Below are positions 1 to 12,200 of a stretch of 64,000 nt of DNA, piece by piece (the stretch's first letter is position 1; each line of letters begins with the position of its first letter). The stretch comes from Crossaster papposus (taxonomy: Eukaryota > Echinodermata > Asteroidea > Velatida > Solasteridae), in NCBI GenBank assembly GCA_037893245.1, contig JBAIAA010000260.1, positions 1 through 64,000 of the forward strand, read 5' to 3'. The notes under the pieces were generated by a model, which ran no database searches, was not told the origin of the DNA, and saw nothing but the letters and a program-made list of their open reading frames with translations. Position numbers and translations under genes: made by a program.

Positions 1-425
1 AATAGGTTCTTCCCAGTAATGTTTTATTAACTTTTTATAATTCGTTCATACTCCCTTGTCTGGGTGGTTCAATTTCACAACATAATAAATTATTTACAAA
101 AAAGAGTTGTCCGTATTATTTTTAAAGCAAGTTACCTGGATCACAAAAACTCCTTTATTTGTCAATGTGAACTTGCTTAAGTTGATTAATATTTATTACT
201 TTAATCTTGGCTTGTTTATGTACAAACAAAATACAAATTTATTTTTACTCAGATGTTTTTTACTCAGATGTTCATTATTATGTAACCGGAAGTACATCTC
301 GGAAACGTTTGTATCAACATTTTAATCGTGCATCCTTATTTAACAATAGTCTCCAACAACGAGGAACCACATTTTGGAATAGTCTGACGGGTGATGTTAA
401 GCAGTCTTGTTATCGTAACATTTTT
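1..425 (+). pseudogene. LINE ORF2 C-terminal fragment, frameshifted
   Basis: Broken reading frames translate to the tail of a CR1-like non-LTR retrotransposon reverse transcriptase. Motifs such as LTFYNSFILPCL, a later YYFNLG segment and RGTTFWNSL line up with the same stretch of the intact LINE ORF2 ending at 57718 in this window. At least two frame changes and several stops separate the matching pieces, so it is inactive. It runs off the left edge, so the rest of the copy lies outside the window. The identification is by comparison within the window; the subfamily is not determined. Confidence 0.8.
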
Positions 426-1479
426 TGAAGAACAAACTTAATTTGCTCAATGATGATAATTAATTAATTAATTAATTAATGTATTATTCGGCCTGATCTC
501 CTGCAGGAGTAAATGTTTGGTGTAGTCATTGTATGTTGTCCGTGGTTTGTGTCTGGGTTGGGAGAAAAGGGAGGGAATAGAAACATGAATACAAGCTCCG
601 GCTTCTTCTTGTTCCCTAAATGTTGACATGTTTTTGTTTCCACTCAGTTTAATGTTCCTATTATCATTTAAACTGTTTATATTTAAATTGTGTGATTATT
701 TAATGGTCTTTTTGTTGCCAACATTGGAATAATGTGTGAATAAACTTAAACCCCTCTGGCTCTGCGCATAATATCTCTTAATACAAGCTCAAGTTCCCCC
801 ATTAAGTTGATTTGCTGGGCACATTAAGTTTAATAATGAATACGACGGCGTTCGTTAATGCCCATTTTAAAAGCATATTCATGCCCTGCGTTTACTGACT
901 AGGCACGCAGCGAGCTTTTCTTCAATCTAATTATATTAAGGCGAGGGGGAGGGGGGGGGGGGGAGGGGTAATGAGATACAATCCCACAACGAGGTTTTTA
1001 TATTAAAGAGATTCAACAATTTGTACGGTACACGCGTGTTATGCGTCCCGGAAGCATATTATTTTGCATGAGTAGAGGCGGCTATTATATGCTGTAAACA
1101 TCTTTCTATTAACCTCATTTACCTCTTCAGTTTTATTAATATGTTTTCCCGATGAATTTAATTAATTTACCACTGGGCGCACTTAAGAGTGGGTCCACGT
1201 AAAAGTTTCATATATTGTATTCGGCATTTGTTTTTCATATTTGTTAATATGAAAGGGCTTAGCTTATTTTTTTTTAAATCAAAATAAATGCAAAATTATA
1301 ATACCAAATAAACTTTTATTATCATTACAAAGAATCATCATTGCCCTTACTTGAGAATTTTTTGTTTTTAAATGTCATCCTTATGCTATTTTTAGAACAT
1401 GCGTTAAAGCATGTTTTTAGAACTTGTTTACCCTATTTTGTTCCTCAAAAAGTCAACTTGCCAGGGGTCTCAAAATATT
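426..1479. other. LINE 3' flank and AT-rich sequence, no gene seen
   Basis: The first part is probably the 3' untranslated tail of the LINE fragment; it has a short (TAAT)n run at about 457-480 and an AATAAA-like end near 740. A pure G run interrupts the sequence near 951-962. No coding exon or recognisable structured RNA was seen. Confidence 0.5.
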
Positions 1480-1935
1480 TGTCTTTTGGATTTGATTAGA
1501 GCCAGCATTGTTCTTTCCATATCTTGTGAGTAAAGTTTGGGGGTTGTATCCTCTTTAGGCACTACCGCATAAACAATAGTAATTTCCCCAAAAAAATTGG
1601 GAAAAAATAAATTTGAGGTTTCCTTTCAGTTTGAAGTAATAATACAGACAACAAATGTACTTTTATGAAACTGCTCTTTTTTTAAATTATAAGAGTGAGT
1701 TGTAGGCCTGTGAATTGCTCCTTCTGATTAAGCACCATTTCTGACGGCGAAAATCTAGACTAACCCCCCAGCATTTCTTACATTCTATTTTCTGATAACA
1801 TTTTATTAGTGGCATAAAAAAAAGAAACAATACTTGTTGTAAACTAAAACATTGTTTTATTCAGAACCCAACAAAAGCATTATTTTTACAGAACCCAACA
1901 GCCCCTTTAAGCATGTCACGCCTTCGAAACCTGCA
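1480..1935. repeat. Dispersed repeat, copy 1
   Basis: The stretch beginning TTTTGGATTTGATTAGAGCC and continuing through a TATCCTCTTTAGGCA motif to CAGAACCCAACAG is found again at about 40314-40690 with many small differences. It has no reading frame of note, and its class is unknown. In the second copy a tRNA-like sequence follows directly. Confidence 0.65.
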
Positions 1936-2790
1936 GCTTTATTGCTTGCAAGTGTATTCAAAGGGCTTTTTCGCATTTGTATTTTTTTATATTTGAACTA
2001 TTATACTGTAACGAAACGCGTTGTCTGGGGTCGACACACACACAGGAAGGAAACTGACACAGGTATTCTGTGGTTTCGGTGATTCTAAGGTCGTTTTAAT
2101 GCACTCCTTCTGGTCACAAACACTGACATGACGCTTACCGCTATCGCGCGGCCCTGGAACTGGTCTAAACCAGTTCGGCGTATGCGCTATCCAGAACGGG
2201 TTTCCCTGGCGTACCGTCAGGGGATTACACCATGGAATCGCTCTAGTGCCCTCTATCGGCCAACCGGCACAAACGTTACAATACCATAAAAACCATTTAA
2301 AAACCATTCAAAACGAAAAAATGGACGCAAATTAAGTCAGTTTCCCTTATTATTTGTGTAGTATAGGAAAAAAAGTCGCAACCTTATTGAGTGATCCCTA
2401 CAGTGTCGCTTCCTAGGTTGTATCGTAATGCCCGCGTCACACTGTTCCGTAGAACTGCGATTACCAACACGTTCTACGCGCACGCACGAAATTATTTTGT
2501 GAAGCAACGCTAATTGGATATGCAACGCAGGCCAGTGTAATCGTTGAATGGTAGTTGACTGCGTGAAAATGCTATGCTTACGATCGAATGATCAAATTGG
2601 CATGAAAAGATCACGCCCCATTTAAGCAATTTACCAAGTCCTTTCATATTAAAAACAAAATAAAAAAATGCTGAGGACACTTATATGAAAAATTTACGTC
2701 GACCCACTCTGTTTTGAATCGAATGCTTACTCACATTTATCATTCGAACGTGTAAAAGAGTCGTTCGGTTTCATTAATTTTGAGCAGTCT
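1936..2790. other. Non-coding stretch, no gene seen
   Basis: Several short frames are open here on both strands, but none has recognisable protein motifs or neighbouring splice signals that would support an exon. Confidence 0.4.
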
Positions 2791-2821
2791 TCGTGGCGAA
2801 GCTCTGTATAGGAGAATACAC

Positions 2822-2905
2822 GAGAAAGTGTGGATTCGTAATTACGAATTCACGAGGCGCGAAGCGCCGAGTGGATTCTTAAATACGAATCCACACTTGC
2901 GAGTG
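2822..2905. repeat. Palindromic motif GTGGATTCGTA...TACGAATCCAC
   Basis: GTGTGGATTCGTAATTACGA is followed by its near reverse complement, ending TACGAATCCACAC. The block sits between matching GAATACAC and GTGTATTC outer arms. The same palindrome recurs at 4494-4622 and 6350-6435, so it behaves like a small dispersed foldback repeat. Confidence 0.6.
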
Positions 2906-4487
2906 TATTCTCTGACTTAAACCATTGCGTCAAAAGAAGTATTGTTATTAACTAACCAGTTGAGTGGAGATGAAAAGGCATGCATGTATCGTGGCCATAG
3001 ACGTAATTTACATAAGGCCAACTAAAAACAAAATATGTTTAACGTCACCGCCCGCTTCTTTTTTTAGAGGCCGCCTCCTTTTCTTTTTTTTCACAAAAAT
3101 AATAAATTTTATTATCTTTAAAAAAATAAAATAATAATAACTAAAACTACGTCTGTTCGAGGAACAGAACATAGTGCCTTTTCGCATTTTTTCCCCCGTA
3201 AAAACCATTCAAAAGGAATTTTAAACACATTAAAAGTAATCAAAACGAATTTAGGTTATTCAAACAGATTAAAGGTAATTTAAAGTGATTAAAACGATAA
3301 CGTCACACATTTGTAAACTTTTTGTGAACTACCTAACCAACCCAATACACAATTATTTTTATTTTAGCATGATCCGTTGCTGAGATATGGCTTCAAGGTC
3401 TTAAAACGTAATAAATCACATACAATTGAATGATGGCTTCAAGTCTAACTTTTCATTCTAACTTCCGGTCTGGTGACGTCATATTTTTTTCTCCCGGTCA
3501 AATTGTTTCTAACATGAAGCTATTATATACATCAATTATAAAGTGATTTCAGCAAACTTCGCCACACACATCAACTAAATATTAATTTAGAACCTGCCGC
3601 CAGAGGGTGCTATAACATGTTATGACGTCGTCGGTAATTTTTTTGAAAAGTACATCTAGCCAAACACTAACATCGTTTAAAGTAAGTTCATATCATTTTC
3701 ACTTTCAAATTATAAGGCACTTTCGGTTTGGACCGAAAGGAAGGGTCACGTGATTTCTCACACACGAGATAAAATGAAGATCCTGGATTATCCTATCAAT
3801 TGCCACAAACCTAAAGTCCCGGTCTTTGGCGCGTGATTTGTTATTGATTTTCAAAGATTAAATAAATGTAATATGACGTCACGTTACCCCCTGATGACGT
3901 CACCATGATGTCTGTCTGCTAGACACGAGTTCACTATAGGGTCTTCACTTGGGTAAAGTTTTGTTTGGATACGACTTGTTATGAAAAGTGCTTGTACGAA
4001 AGAACGTGTACAAAGTCTATTGCATTTTGGTCCCAAAAAGAAAAAGAAAAAAGAAGTAAAACAAAAATCAGAACAAAAACAAAGGCTTTTTCGCAAAATT
4101 GCGAAAAAGCCAATTAAAAAAGATAATACAATTTTAAGATCGTAATTTGGACTTTAGCATCACTGTGTACATGCTGTGAACATATATTTGTTTCTAATGG
4201 GAAGGCTAGGGTGTGACGTGTATGGTGCATACATGATCGACCCACATGAATTTTGATTTTTATTCGTGGGTGAGACATGTTTTAATTTCAAATAGAAGGA
4301 TAGGGCGTGACATGTTCACTACATGACCCATATTAAAATGTGTCGAGCGGCTATTAAAACAGAAAGAAAAACAGGCCTCCTCCTTCCTTCTAAAAAAAAG
4401 ACAAACATGTTTTGTTTGTTTTTTGGCCTAAAGGAGGTTCTCGAGGCTCTTACGTAATCAGGGTTGGATTAGGGTTGAGGAATTGAA
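2906..4487. other. AT-rich non-coding stretch, no gene seen
   Basis: The stretch contains T- and A-rich runs, several TGACGTCA-like sites and short inverted repeats (for example CTTTCGGTTTGGACCGAAAG near 3721). No exon, transposase or RNA gene could be supported. Confidence 0.4.
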
Positions 4488-4632
4488 TAACCGTGGATTC
4501 GTAATTGTTACAAATGTAGGCAAGATAAAAACCGTTCCGAATCCACACTTTACTAAAGATTCGTAGATACGAATCCACTGTTATTGTCCAAAGCGTTGAT
4601 TCTTAGATACGAATCCACACTTTTAACAATAG
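4488..4632. repeat. Second cluster of GTGGATTCGTA palindromes
   Basis: Three versions of the GTGGATTCGTA / TACGAATCCAC motif in both orientations occur within about 145 bases. They match the motif at 2822-2905 and 6350-6435. Confidence 0.55.
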
Positions 4633-4789
4633 CGTGACGTCATAGCAATGGTTTAATGAAGGAATACCCTTTTCCCAGTGAAAATCGGGACCATTCGTGA
4701 AAATCGTGAAAATTCGGGACCTAGACTTCTTCACAAGCTGTCCCGCAGAGAAGCCCTAGATCCATCTTGCATGCTTTCACTGTGAGGTG

Positions 4790-6010
4790 TCAGTATGGAT
4801 TATGATCTGCTGTAATCGATTGGCTATACAAATACATAAAACCTACGGGCGTCATTTCTGATGTATCTCGGTACAACTTGACTGTCTGTCCAGAATACCT
4901 CGTAGACATCCTGTAATCGATTGGCTACAAATACATAGAACCTACGGCCGTCATTTCTGATGTATCCTGGCACAACTTGACTGTCTGTCCAGAATACCTC
5001 GTAGACGTCCTTGTATTCATCAAGTTCTCTTCGCAGCAGGGCATTGATTCTAAATTAAACAACCGCATGATTCAGTTCCAATCGTGGAATGGTGACAGCC
5101 TTAAGTAAGGCGACTCTGCACTTGCCCATTATCAGAGAGCAATGAACCCTTTCCTTAGCATAATTCAGTATTATGTAAGAGCCTTTATTTAAGAGTTGTA
5201 TGGTGAACCTCAACATATTTCACGTCTCCAAACCATTCGGTCTAAGGCATCGCTGAATCTTAAGGTTTCCGAGAAGTAGAAAGTCACTATCCACTGCTCC
5301 CAGCGTGACCTCATCATGTCTGGTAGTGTATCCTCCTAGCCAGCCTCATTCTCACATAGACCTAAGAGTATCTGTTTCCCGACAATAAGACACGACCTGG
5401 GGCACAATACTAAGAGGGTCGTACACATAACAAAATAGACAAGACTCCATGTCGGCTGAGCGGTTCGCCCTTCAAAGTGATGCAGAACTGAAACGTATCA
5501 GACTCGATGCACCACTCCACGCCAAGATCCCCTTCCACTGGGATAGTGTCGTTACACAACTCATGATCTTTGATGCCCTGTTCCGAAAATTTGATACCCT
5601 GTGCTCGAACTTCAGGAGGAACAGCATCGATTACTGCCCTGAAATTAGAGACGAATGTGTTAAACCACAAACCAGGCGACCTATTAGTTATTTGGTCACC
5701 AGGATCAGGCTCGTGGCTTCTTCGGGAGTATAGGGCGGGATGTCAGACCGTCAGCCACATAGAAGTCTCGCGTGACAAAATCGGCGGCTGCCGATTCAAG
5801 TTGTGCTTCATAGTCGTTGGGAATTTGCTCCATCCCAAAATTGGCACAGCCGGGGGAGATGTAGCACCTAAGAGATGCACATTCATGCAAAAACACTTTC
5901 TCGCAACTACAACGCTCCGAGTTGTAGTTGCCATTCTCCCACCAGGGGAATATGAGAAAGTCCTAGTCCTTATCAACCTTGAATTGGATGAACATTTTGT
6001 TCAACACCGC
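4790..6010 (-). pseudogene. BEL/Pao LTR retrotransposon pol remnant
   Basis: Read on the minus strand from high to low coordinates, broken frames give BEL/Pao polymerase pieces in the expected order. First comes FLHECASLRCYISPGCANFG and RDFYVADGLTS, the reverse-transcriptase region where YVDD is normally found and here reads YVAD. Next come RAVIDAVPPEVRAQGIK, GVEWCIESDTFQF and RHGVLSILL. The last pieces are LLGNLKIQRCLRPNGLE, ERVHCSLIMGKCRVALLKAV, TIPRLEL, and FWTDSQVVPGYIRND with RRFYVFVANRLQ in the RNase H-like region. The last segment is present twice in tandem. Stops, frame changes and the altered catalytic residue show the copy is dead. No LTRs were identified. Confidence 0.85.
4811..5010. 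repeat. 100-base tandem duplication inside the BEL/Pao remnant
   Basis: The block starting TGTAATCGATTGGCTA and ending ACCTCGTAGAC is followed immediately by a second copy with about ten differences. Both encode the same RNase H-like peptide region on the minus strand. Confidence 0.8.
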
Positions 6011-6337
6011 AGATGAACGCAGTAGAGTCTCGTCGAAACCTGCAGAAGACACCAACGAGAGAATTGGTAAGGTTAGGCCTTTGCAGGAGGTGATTATTAA
6101 TGGAGGTGATTATTAATGGATTTGCCATTGTATCTCGCACTGAAATAAAAAAAGACGCGAATTTTATCAGGCTTCTTGACTGGTAAACTCCGTGATGGGG
6201 TATATACCATTATGGTTGTCATCTCTGCCTAGCTCTGGCTTCAGACCGATCTCAGCATATCCGTTGTCAATGATCTTATCCGCGTGAAGGTGGTGTAATC
6301 GAGATTAAACCACTGACGCTATGGCGTTACTCTATTG

Positions 6338-6436
6338 TTAAAAGTGTTGATTCGTATCTACGCTTTGGACACAAAGTGTGGATTCATATCTACGAAAAGT
6401 GCGGATTCGGAACTACAAATCCACGCTTTTCAAACT
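6338..6436. repeat. Third cluster of GTGGATTCGTA-type motifs
   Basis: Degenerate copies (TTGATTCGTATCTACG, GTGTGGATTCATATCTACGA, GCGGATTCGGAACTAC) alternate in orientation. They resemble those at 2822 and 4494 and flank the BEL/Pao remnant on its right side. Confidence 0.5.
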
Positions 6437-6607
6437 GGAAACAAGGCTTACTGCAAAATAAGTGCATGTTTGATCAAAGGAAATGTAGCACAATTGTTTT
6501 AACATTTTAACACTGACATTGAGAACCTAATTTAAGAAATGTATACTATAGTTCGAACCAAAAACGTTCGTAAACTATCCATGTTGACGCTAAGGCATGT
6601 CTCGCAT

Positions 6608-7076
6608 TAGTCTTGTTTGCAAGACGACCGTACCTAATCGCGGTAATCGGCATGCAGCGCGCGTAGGCCGCCGAGGCGGGCGCCCTCTAACGTACGCCGT
6701 AGACACTGATCTGTAGAGATCACTGGCCGTACGTAGACCACGCCATGACCTTCGAATAAATCGTCTTGTATATCTCCTGTAATCGCTCGAGAAATTCCGA
6801 GCAGAATTGTGTCGCAAGTGCATGCTCGTGTGACGTTGCGTGCATAATTACATGACGTAACAGAAACTTGACAAACATGAGTCAGCGGCATGTTACGTCA
6901 TGCAATTTTTCAAGCAACGTCACACGCGCATGCAAATGCGACACAATTCTGCTCGGAAATTTTCCGAGCGATTATAGGAGAGCGATTATACGTGATCTAC
7001 AGTGTACGTTAAAGGGCGCCCGCATCAGCCTACGCGCACTGCATACCGCGATTAGGTCGTCTTGCAAACAAGACTC
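6608..7076. mobile_element. Palindromic MITE with 9-base target duplication
   Basis: The element is a long imperfect inverted repeat: about 250 bases from GTCTTGTTTGCAAGACGACC are mirrored by about 190 bases ending GTCGTCTTGCAAACAAGAC. The arms meet near a CAGAAACTTGACAAACATGA centre. GTCTCGCAT stands on both sides (6599-6607 and 7077-7085), a 9-base target duplication of the length typical of Mutator-like or some hAT-like elements. No transposase is present. A second, opposite-orientation copy at 51299-52010 carries a SINE. Confidence 0.8.
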
Positions 7077-7085
7077 GTCTCGCAT

Positions 7086-7682
7086 AAACATATTTATATT
7101 GCTTTATGTATGGGTGTAGCGATACACATTCTTTATTTAAATTTTCTTTACACAATTAAAGTTAGAAATTTGCGGTATTATCTCAACACCAACCATAGCT
7201 TGATTACGTAACCCTTACAACAACAATGTGCCATGTTGTTGTTTTTTGGCGTCGCTTTTTTGTTGGGGGGGGCGTCTTTTTTTTACGGAGCCCCTAAAGG
7301 GACATTAACAAACAAACAAACAGTTTCTCGTGGGCACGACATAGTTATCTCGAGCACACGACATAATTTGTGATTTTCCGGGAACCCTTGATGGAAAACT
7401 ATGTTTACTGATTACGTTGGCTAAAGCGTGGAGGCAGAATTTTGAGCCAACAGTAAGTAATAATATTGAATTGTTTAAACAGGCATTTAGTAATTAGGCC
7501 GTACCACTAGTGTAATATTTTCATGCCAGGGGAAATCTGTTCTTTGTTTAGATTTATCAAGATCTATAGGCAATTCGTTATACATTGTGGTATTCGAGGC
7601 TCTATGTTCGAGTGCTAGTGTAGACCTACTTGTAAATTGTGAGTAATGATGGAATGCTTAGTTGTATAAATATTAATCTGCA
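7086..7682. other. Non-coding stretch, no gene seen
   Basis: AT-rich sequence with a short G run near 7265. No exon or repeat family could be supported. Confidence 0.4.
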
Positions 7683-8552
7683 TTCATAAATGCCAGGGAC
7701 AGTTTAGGCATTCCTATTAGTCGAGAGCTCGTGACGTGGCCGGTAACAAACGGGTGATAAAGACACGGCTGGGAGTGTTTAAGACCAGCTGGCAACAAAG
7801 GTGGCTCCTGCACATGGGCCCCGTGAGTCCGTCGACTGCAATGACAACGTGGCCGTCAATCTGACGTCGATGTAGGCACAGGCCCTCTTTGCTAACTGCT
7901 CATTCACGGCAACGTCGTCGTGAATATGGCCCCACGAGCATCACCATTGTCAACTTAAAACACTGACACATGATACTTAGCAATAATTTGCCAATATTTA
8001 TCGATGATTTTGGTCCAAAAATGAGTGTAATTTGCCAATCAGTCTCGAGTAAGTGTCTGGCGCGGCGCGCGTGTACGTGTACTTGAACCGTACCTCGTCT
8101 CCAGTAGTAAGAGTGGGTAGTGTTGGGCGCGTACAACTCGACACCCTGATAACGAGGTTGTCAATTGAAGTAATGGCCATTTAGTCTGGTTCACAGTAAA
8201 TACGCTTTATTGCATGTATTGTGTAGAGCGACAGAGGCGGAAACATGTTATTTGATAGTGGCCCGTGAACATGGATAGGGAAAAACACACATAATGGCGA
8301 AACACCGAAATTTAGTTACGACAATTTTCCGGGATTTTGGGGTTTTTTTTGCTGAATTTTACAAAAAAGGAATGTATGAATGGGAATAAATGTGTGTTCG
8401 GTCGGTATTAATCACTATGTTTGAGACCGCTTGGAGTCTGGGTGCTGATAATTTTACCCTCGCCTTCGGCTCGGGTAATTATCAGCACTCAGACTCTAAG
8501 CGGTCTTAAACAGAGTGATTAAAACCTCTCGAACACACATTTATTCCCTTAT
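7683..8552. mobile_element. Hairpin-ended non-autonomous element, copy A
   Basis: The element begins ATTCATAAATGCCAGGGACA and ends in a hairpin of about 170 bases whose outer arms are GGGAATAAATGTGTGTTCG and CGAACACACATTTATTCCC; the loop is CTCGCCTTCGGCTCGGG. The same left end, middle (GCGACAGAGGCGGAAACATG) and hairpin are found at 54596-55690, where the element splits a LINE. Nothing in it resembles a transposase, so it must be moved by another element's enzyme. Confidence 0.75.
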
Positions 8553-8992
8553 AACAAACAATGACAAACGTTAATACGCGTACGGTAGGGGGAATGTCAA
8601 CGACTGAACTTAAAATGATGCTCAACCACAAGAGTCGAGTCCAGCGTAGCCTGAATCTGAAATACGTGGTGTATTAATGATTGAATGTTGATGATAGGGA
8701 GGAACGCTATATGATTGAGTAAATGCCATAAAACCATATTTTATGTTATCTGTATGATTATAATAATTGAAGCGTAAATAATATTAACGCTGGGCCTTTG
8801 TACTTGGTACAATTACATTAGTGATGTATTTATACTACTTCACGTAACAATCCATGGGGTGGGGGTGGCAGTGACGATATTACCATTTTCGTCTTCTATC
8901 AGGGTATTTGCCATCCCCTCACAAAAAAAACCAAAACAAACAAACAACCTTATTGGTTTAAAAGGTTCAGTATGTAAGTTCTCACAATACTG

Positions 8993-9181
8993 TTTTTGTC
9001 TCGTGTGGTACAGATGAATGCTGACGACAGAAATGAACTCATCAAGGTGTACTTCCACATGGACAAGCTGTACAAAGATATTGTCAAAATATTGGCGATA
9101 GAGCATAGCGTTATTGTGTCCTTCCGGCATCTGAAACGGATTATGATGGAAGTTGGTCAAGTCGGAAGGAAAAATATATAG
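8993..9181 (+). pseudogene. Helix-turn-helix fragment of a transposase or integrase-like protein
   Basis: A 61-codon frame from ATG 8996 to a stop at 9181 encodes a small helical segment with ELIKVYFHMDKLYKDIVKIL and then SFRHLKRIMMEVG. This pattern (Y-F-x-G/D-x-x-Y-x-D-I followed by S-x-R-x-L-K-R-I) is like the N-terminal helix-turn-helix found on integrase-core transposase-derived proteins of invertebrates and fish. A polypyrimidine and GTACAG acceptor-like site lies just before the ATG. There is no catalytic core downstream, so it is a fragment or one exon of something larger. The family call is inference. Confidence 0.45.
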
Positions 9182-9544
9182 CAATATTGCAATGTTGTCG
9201 AATTTATACTCGATCAGATAGGAAGTTCTGGGAAACAGATATGTCGAATTTCTACACCATCAGATAAGAAGTTCTGGGAAACTTCACGGATACCGATGGA
9301 TGTCAGAAAAACGTAATTTACATATCCAATGGTTATGTACAATGGTAAGTGCCCCGAAACAATGTTATGGCTTTTGAACATATTTTGCAAACAAGAACAC
9401 AACATAAACATCCGCACAAAAGGCCTAGACTAGATTAATCCATGAATTCCAGCGCGCACTTCGTAAAGAATCACTTGTACATTTTAGTGCAGTGCCTTAA
9501 GCCTTAAAACTCATGCTCATACTCTTGCTCATACTCATACTCTT

Positions 9545-12200
9545 GTAGTAGTAGTAGTAGTCCGTCGAAACGACGAAGACGTCCTCACAAATCTCCACTG
9601 AAAGTCATTGTCATTGTTGATTAGTCATTGCTGATAAGGATGTATACCCGCATGTGACTACGTAGGCCAAATTCTGAGGCACAACGTCTTTCACAGACCT
9701 GGCACGAAATACCGTCCCCTGGAGGGGGCGCTGCTGCAGCTCGTGCCTCCAAAACCTGCGCACCTCCCTAGCCTACATACGCTTGGTCTCAAAGACATCG
9801 ACGGCCTGATGACACCCGGCACGCCACGGACTATGGTTGGCTACAAGCGTTTCCAGCTTCCCCAGAGGAATGTCACACTGCTTCAGGATAGCATGAAGGT
9901 AAACCTTGAATCGCTTCTTTTGGCCACCCACTTGGCGTTGTCCCTCAGAGAGCTCTCCAAATAGCAGCTTTCTAGGGGGGCGGTTCTCAGGCATTCTGAT
10001 GACATGACCGGTCCATCGCAGCTGACGTTGGAGGATCATTGCCTCAATGCTATGGCAGCTGGCAGACTGTAATACAGGGATGCGATCGGCCCAAGTGATA
10101 CCAAGGATGCGTTGCAATGATCGAATGTGAAATGTCTCAAGGCTACGTATGTGAACTCTGTACAGGGTCCAGGCCTTACAGCCATACAGCAACCTTTGTT
10201 TTTGTGTTGAGGTCTCTGTTCATGAAAACACGGCTTGAAAGCCTACCAAAACTCGCCGGATTCTGTTGTTGATTTCATCATCGATGGTGCAAGACGATGA
10301 GACAATACTCCCCAGATAAACAAACTGGTCAACCTGCTGCAGACCTTCATTGCCGGTGCTGAATGTGACATCTGGTGTTGGGTTGTTATGTCCAGTCATC
10401 TGACGGAGGACTTCGGTTTTACGGGCATTAACAACCAGACCTGCGCGGCTATACGTGTCGGTCATGACTGATATAGTGTGCTGTAGACCGTGCTGTATGG
10501 GATGGGAATGCGACTTCATCGGCATACTGAAGGTCCAGTACGACATCAGTGCTGGTCTTGGTCCTTGCCTGCAGTCTACGAAGGTTGAATATGCTACTAT
10601 CCAACCTGTACAGAATAGGCACTCCAACAGTAATGTTGAGACTGTGACGGGAAAGCAGAGAAAATGCAGCAAGGTAGAGATTGAACATCACTGGGGCCAA
10701 GACACAGCCCTGCTTTACTCCTACGTTGACAGGAAAAGGGTCGGAGACCAAACCACCTGCAATGACACGGGCTGACATTCCGGTGTGGAACTCTTTCAAG
10801 ACAGCAGTAAACTTGGACGGACAACCGCACTGGCAAGAATATTCCACAAGATGTCACGATTCACTGTGTCGAATGCTTTTGCAAGATCAATGAAAGCTAG
10901 ATACATGTTTTTGTGTTGTTCTCTACATTTTTCCTGTAGCAGACGCGCTACAAAGATCAAATCCGTAGTGCTACGGCCTTGGCGGAACCCACACTGTGAC
11001 TCAGGAAGGACGATGTTAACGACATAGAAACGGGCAAGAAGAACACGTGCAAGGATCTTCCCAGCCACTGCAAGCAGTGAGATGCCCCGGTAATTGCCAC
11101 ATTCAGCTATGTCGCCTTTCTTCTACACAGTGACGATGTTGGCGTCTTTCCACTGCTAAGGTAGTGTTTCAGCATCCCAGACCTTAACGACAAATTTATG
11201 GAGACGGTTTTGGACAGCGTGTGCACCGTACTTAAACAGCTCCCCTGGTAGGCCATCAGGCCCAGCAGCCTTGTTGTTTTTTAAGCTGAGACACGCCTTA
11301 TGAACTTCCAGGAATGTCGGCATCCGGTCAATATCTTGAATAGGTGGCAAAGTAGGTAGGCTGTCGATAATGCTGGGATCAGCAGGGTTGACACGATTCA
11401 ACAGCTCGCTAAGATGCTCAGTCCAGCGTGAAAGAAGGAGATACGCGAGCAGGGCCATAAATCGTTTTGATAGAGTCTTCAAAATTATGAAAATCATTGG
11501 CATCGGCAAAAACCTTGAGTCTCAGCCGCCTTTTTGCTCCACCAGTCATTCTGCATCCGCCGTAGCGACGACTGAGCCTCGGATCGTAATTGGGCATATT
11601 TGATACGGAGGCTGGACGATGGAGGGTTATTGACCGCAGCAGTCAATGAGCCTTGTTTTCCCTCTGAAGTAGCTCATGTATATCAGTGACATTGTCGTCA
11701 AACCAGTCTTGGTGTCGACGTGACGAGTACCTAAATGCCGATATGGTAGTAGCATGCATGCTCGAAGTGATATTTTCCCACTCTTGTGTTAGAAACTCGC
11801 AAGGATGGTCAACGACACACGGACGGTCAGAGATGTCGTTTAAAGCTGCATCAAGAGCTGCATGAAGCTCAGACAGCTTGTCTGGATTCTGCACAAACAG
11901 CTGCGGTTAATTTGTTGCTTTCTCCTCTGCTTGCGAGCTGGAGGACTAACTCTTAGGTTCAGAATAGATCTAACTAGGCGGTGATCAGTCCAGCAGTCCG
12001 CACCACGAAAAGCTCTGGTTATAATGACACCTCGTAGATTAGATCTGCGGGTAATCACATAATCAATCAGTTGTCAGTGCCGCGAGCGGGGGTGCATACA
12101 CATGGCCTTAAATTTATGTGGCATCTGAAAGACTGTGTTTGTGATGACAAGATCATGATCTGCACAGAGCTGAAGAAGACGGATGCCATTGTTATTTTCA
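9545..12200 (-). pseudogene. Decayed non-LTR retrotransposon with C-terminal zinc-finger-like tail
   Basis: Minus-strand frames give, in order, the end of an endonuclease domain (FRGADCWTDHRLVRSILNL near 11950), the start of the reverse transcriptase (NNKAAGPDGLPGELFKYG near 11250), AFIDLAKAFDTVNRDILW (near 10870), GVKQGCVLAPVMFNLYL (near 10690) and LQYADEVAF (near 10520). YADE stands where catalytic YADD is expected. After these come LYGCKAWTLYR and RQLRWTGHVIRMP, and finally a Cys/His motif C-x2-C-x12-H (SCQVCERRCASEFGLRSHMR) at about 9650-9710. A short (TAG)n run at 9547-9560 marks the 3' tail. Several frame changes break it. The clade is not assigned. Confidence 0.85.
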
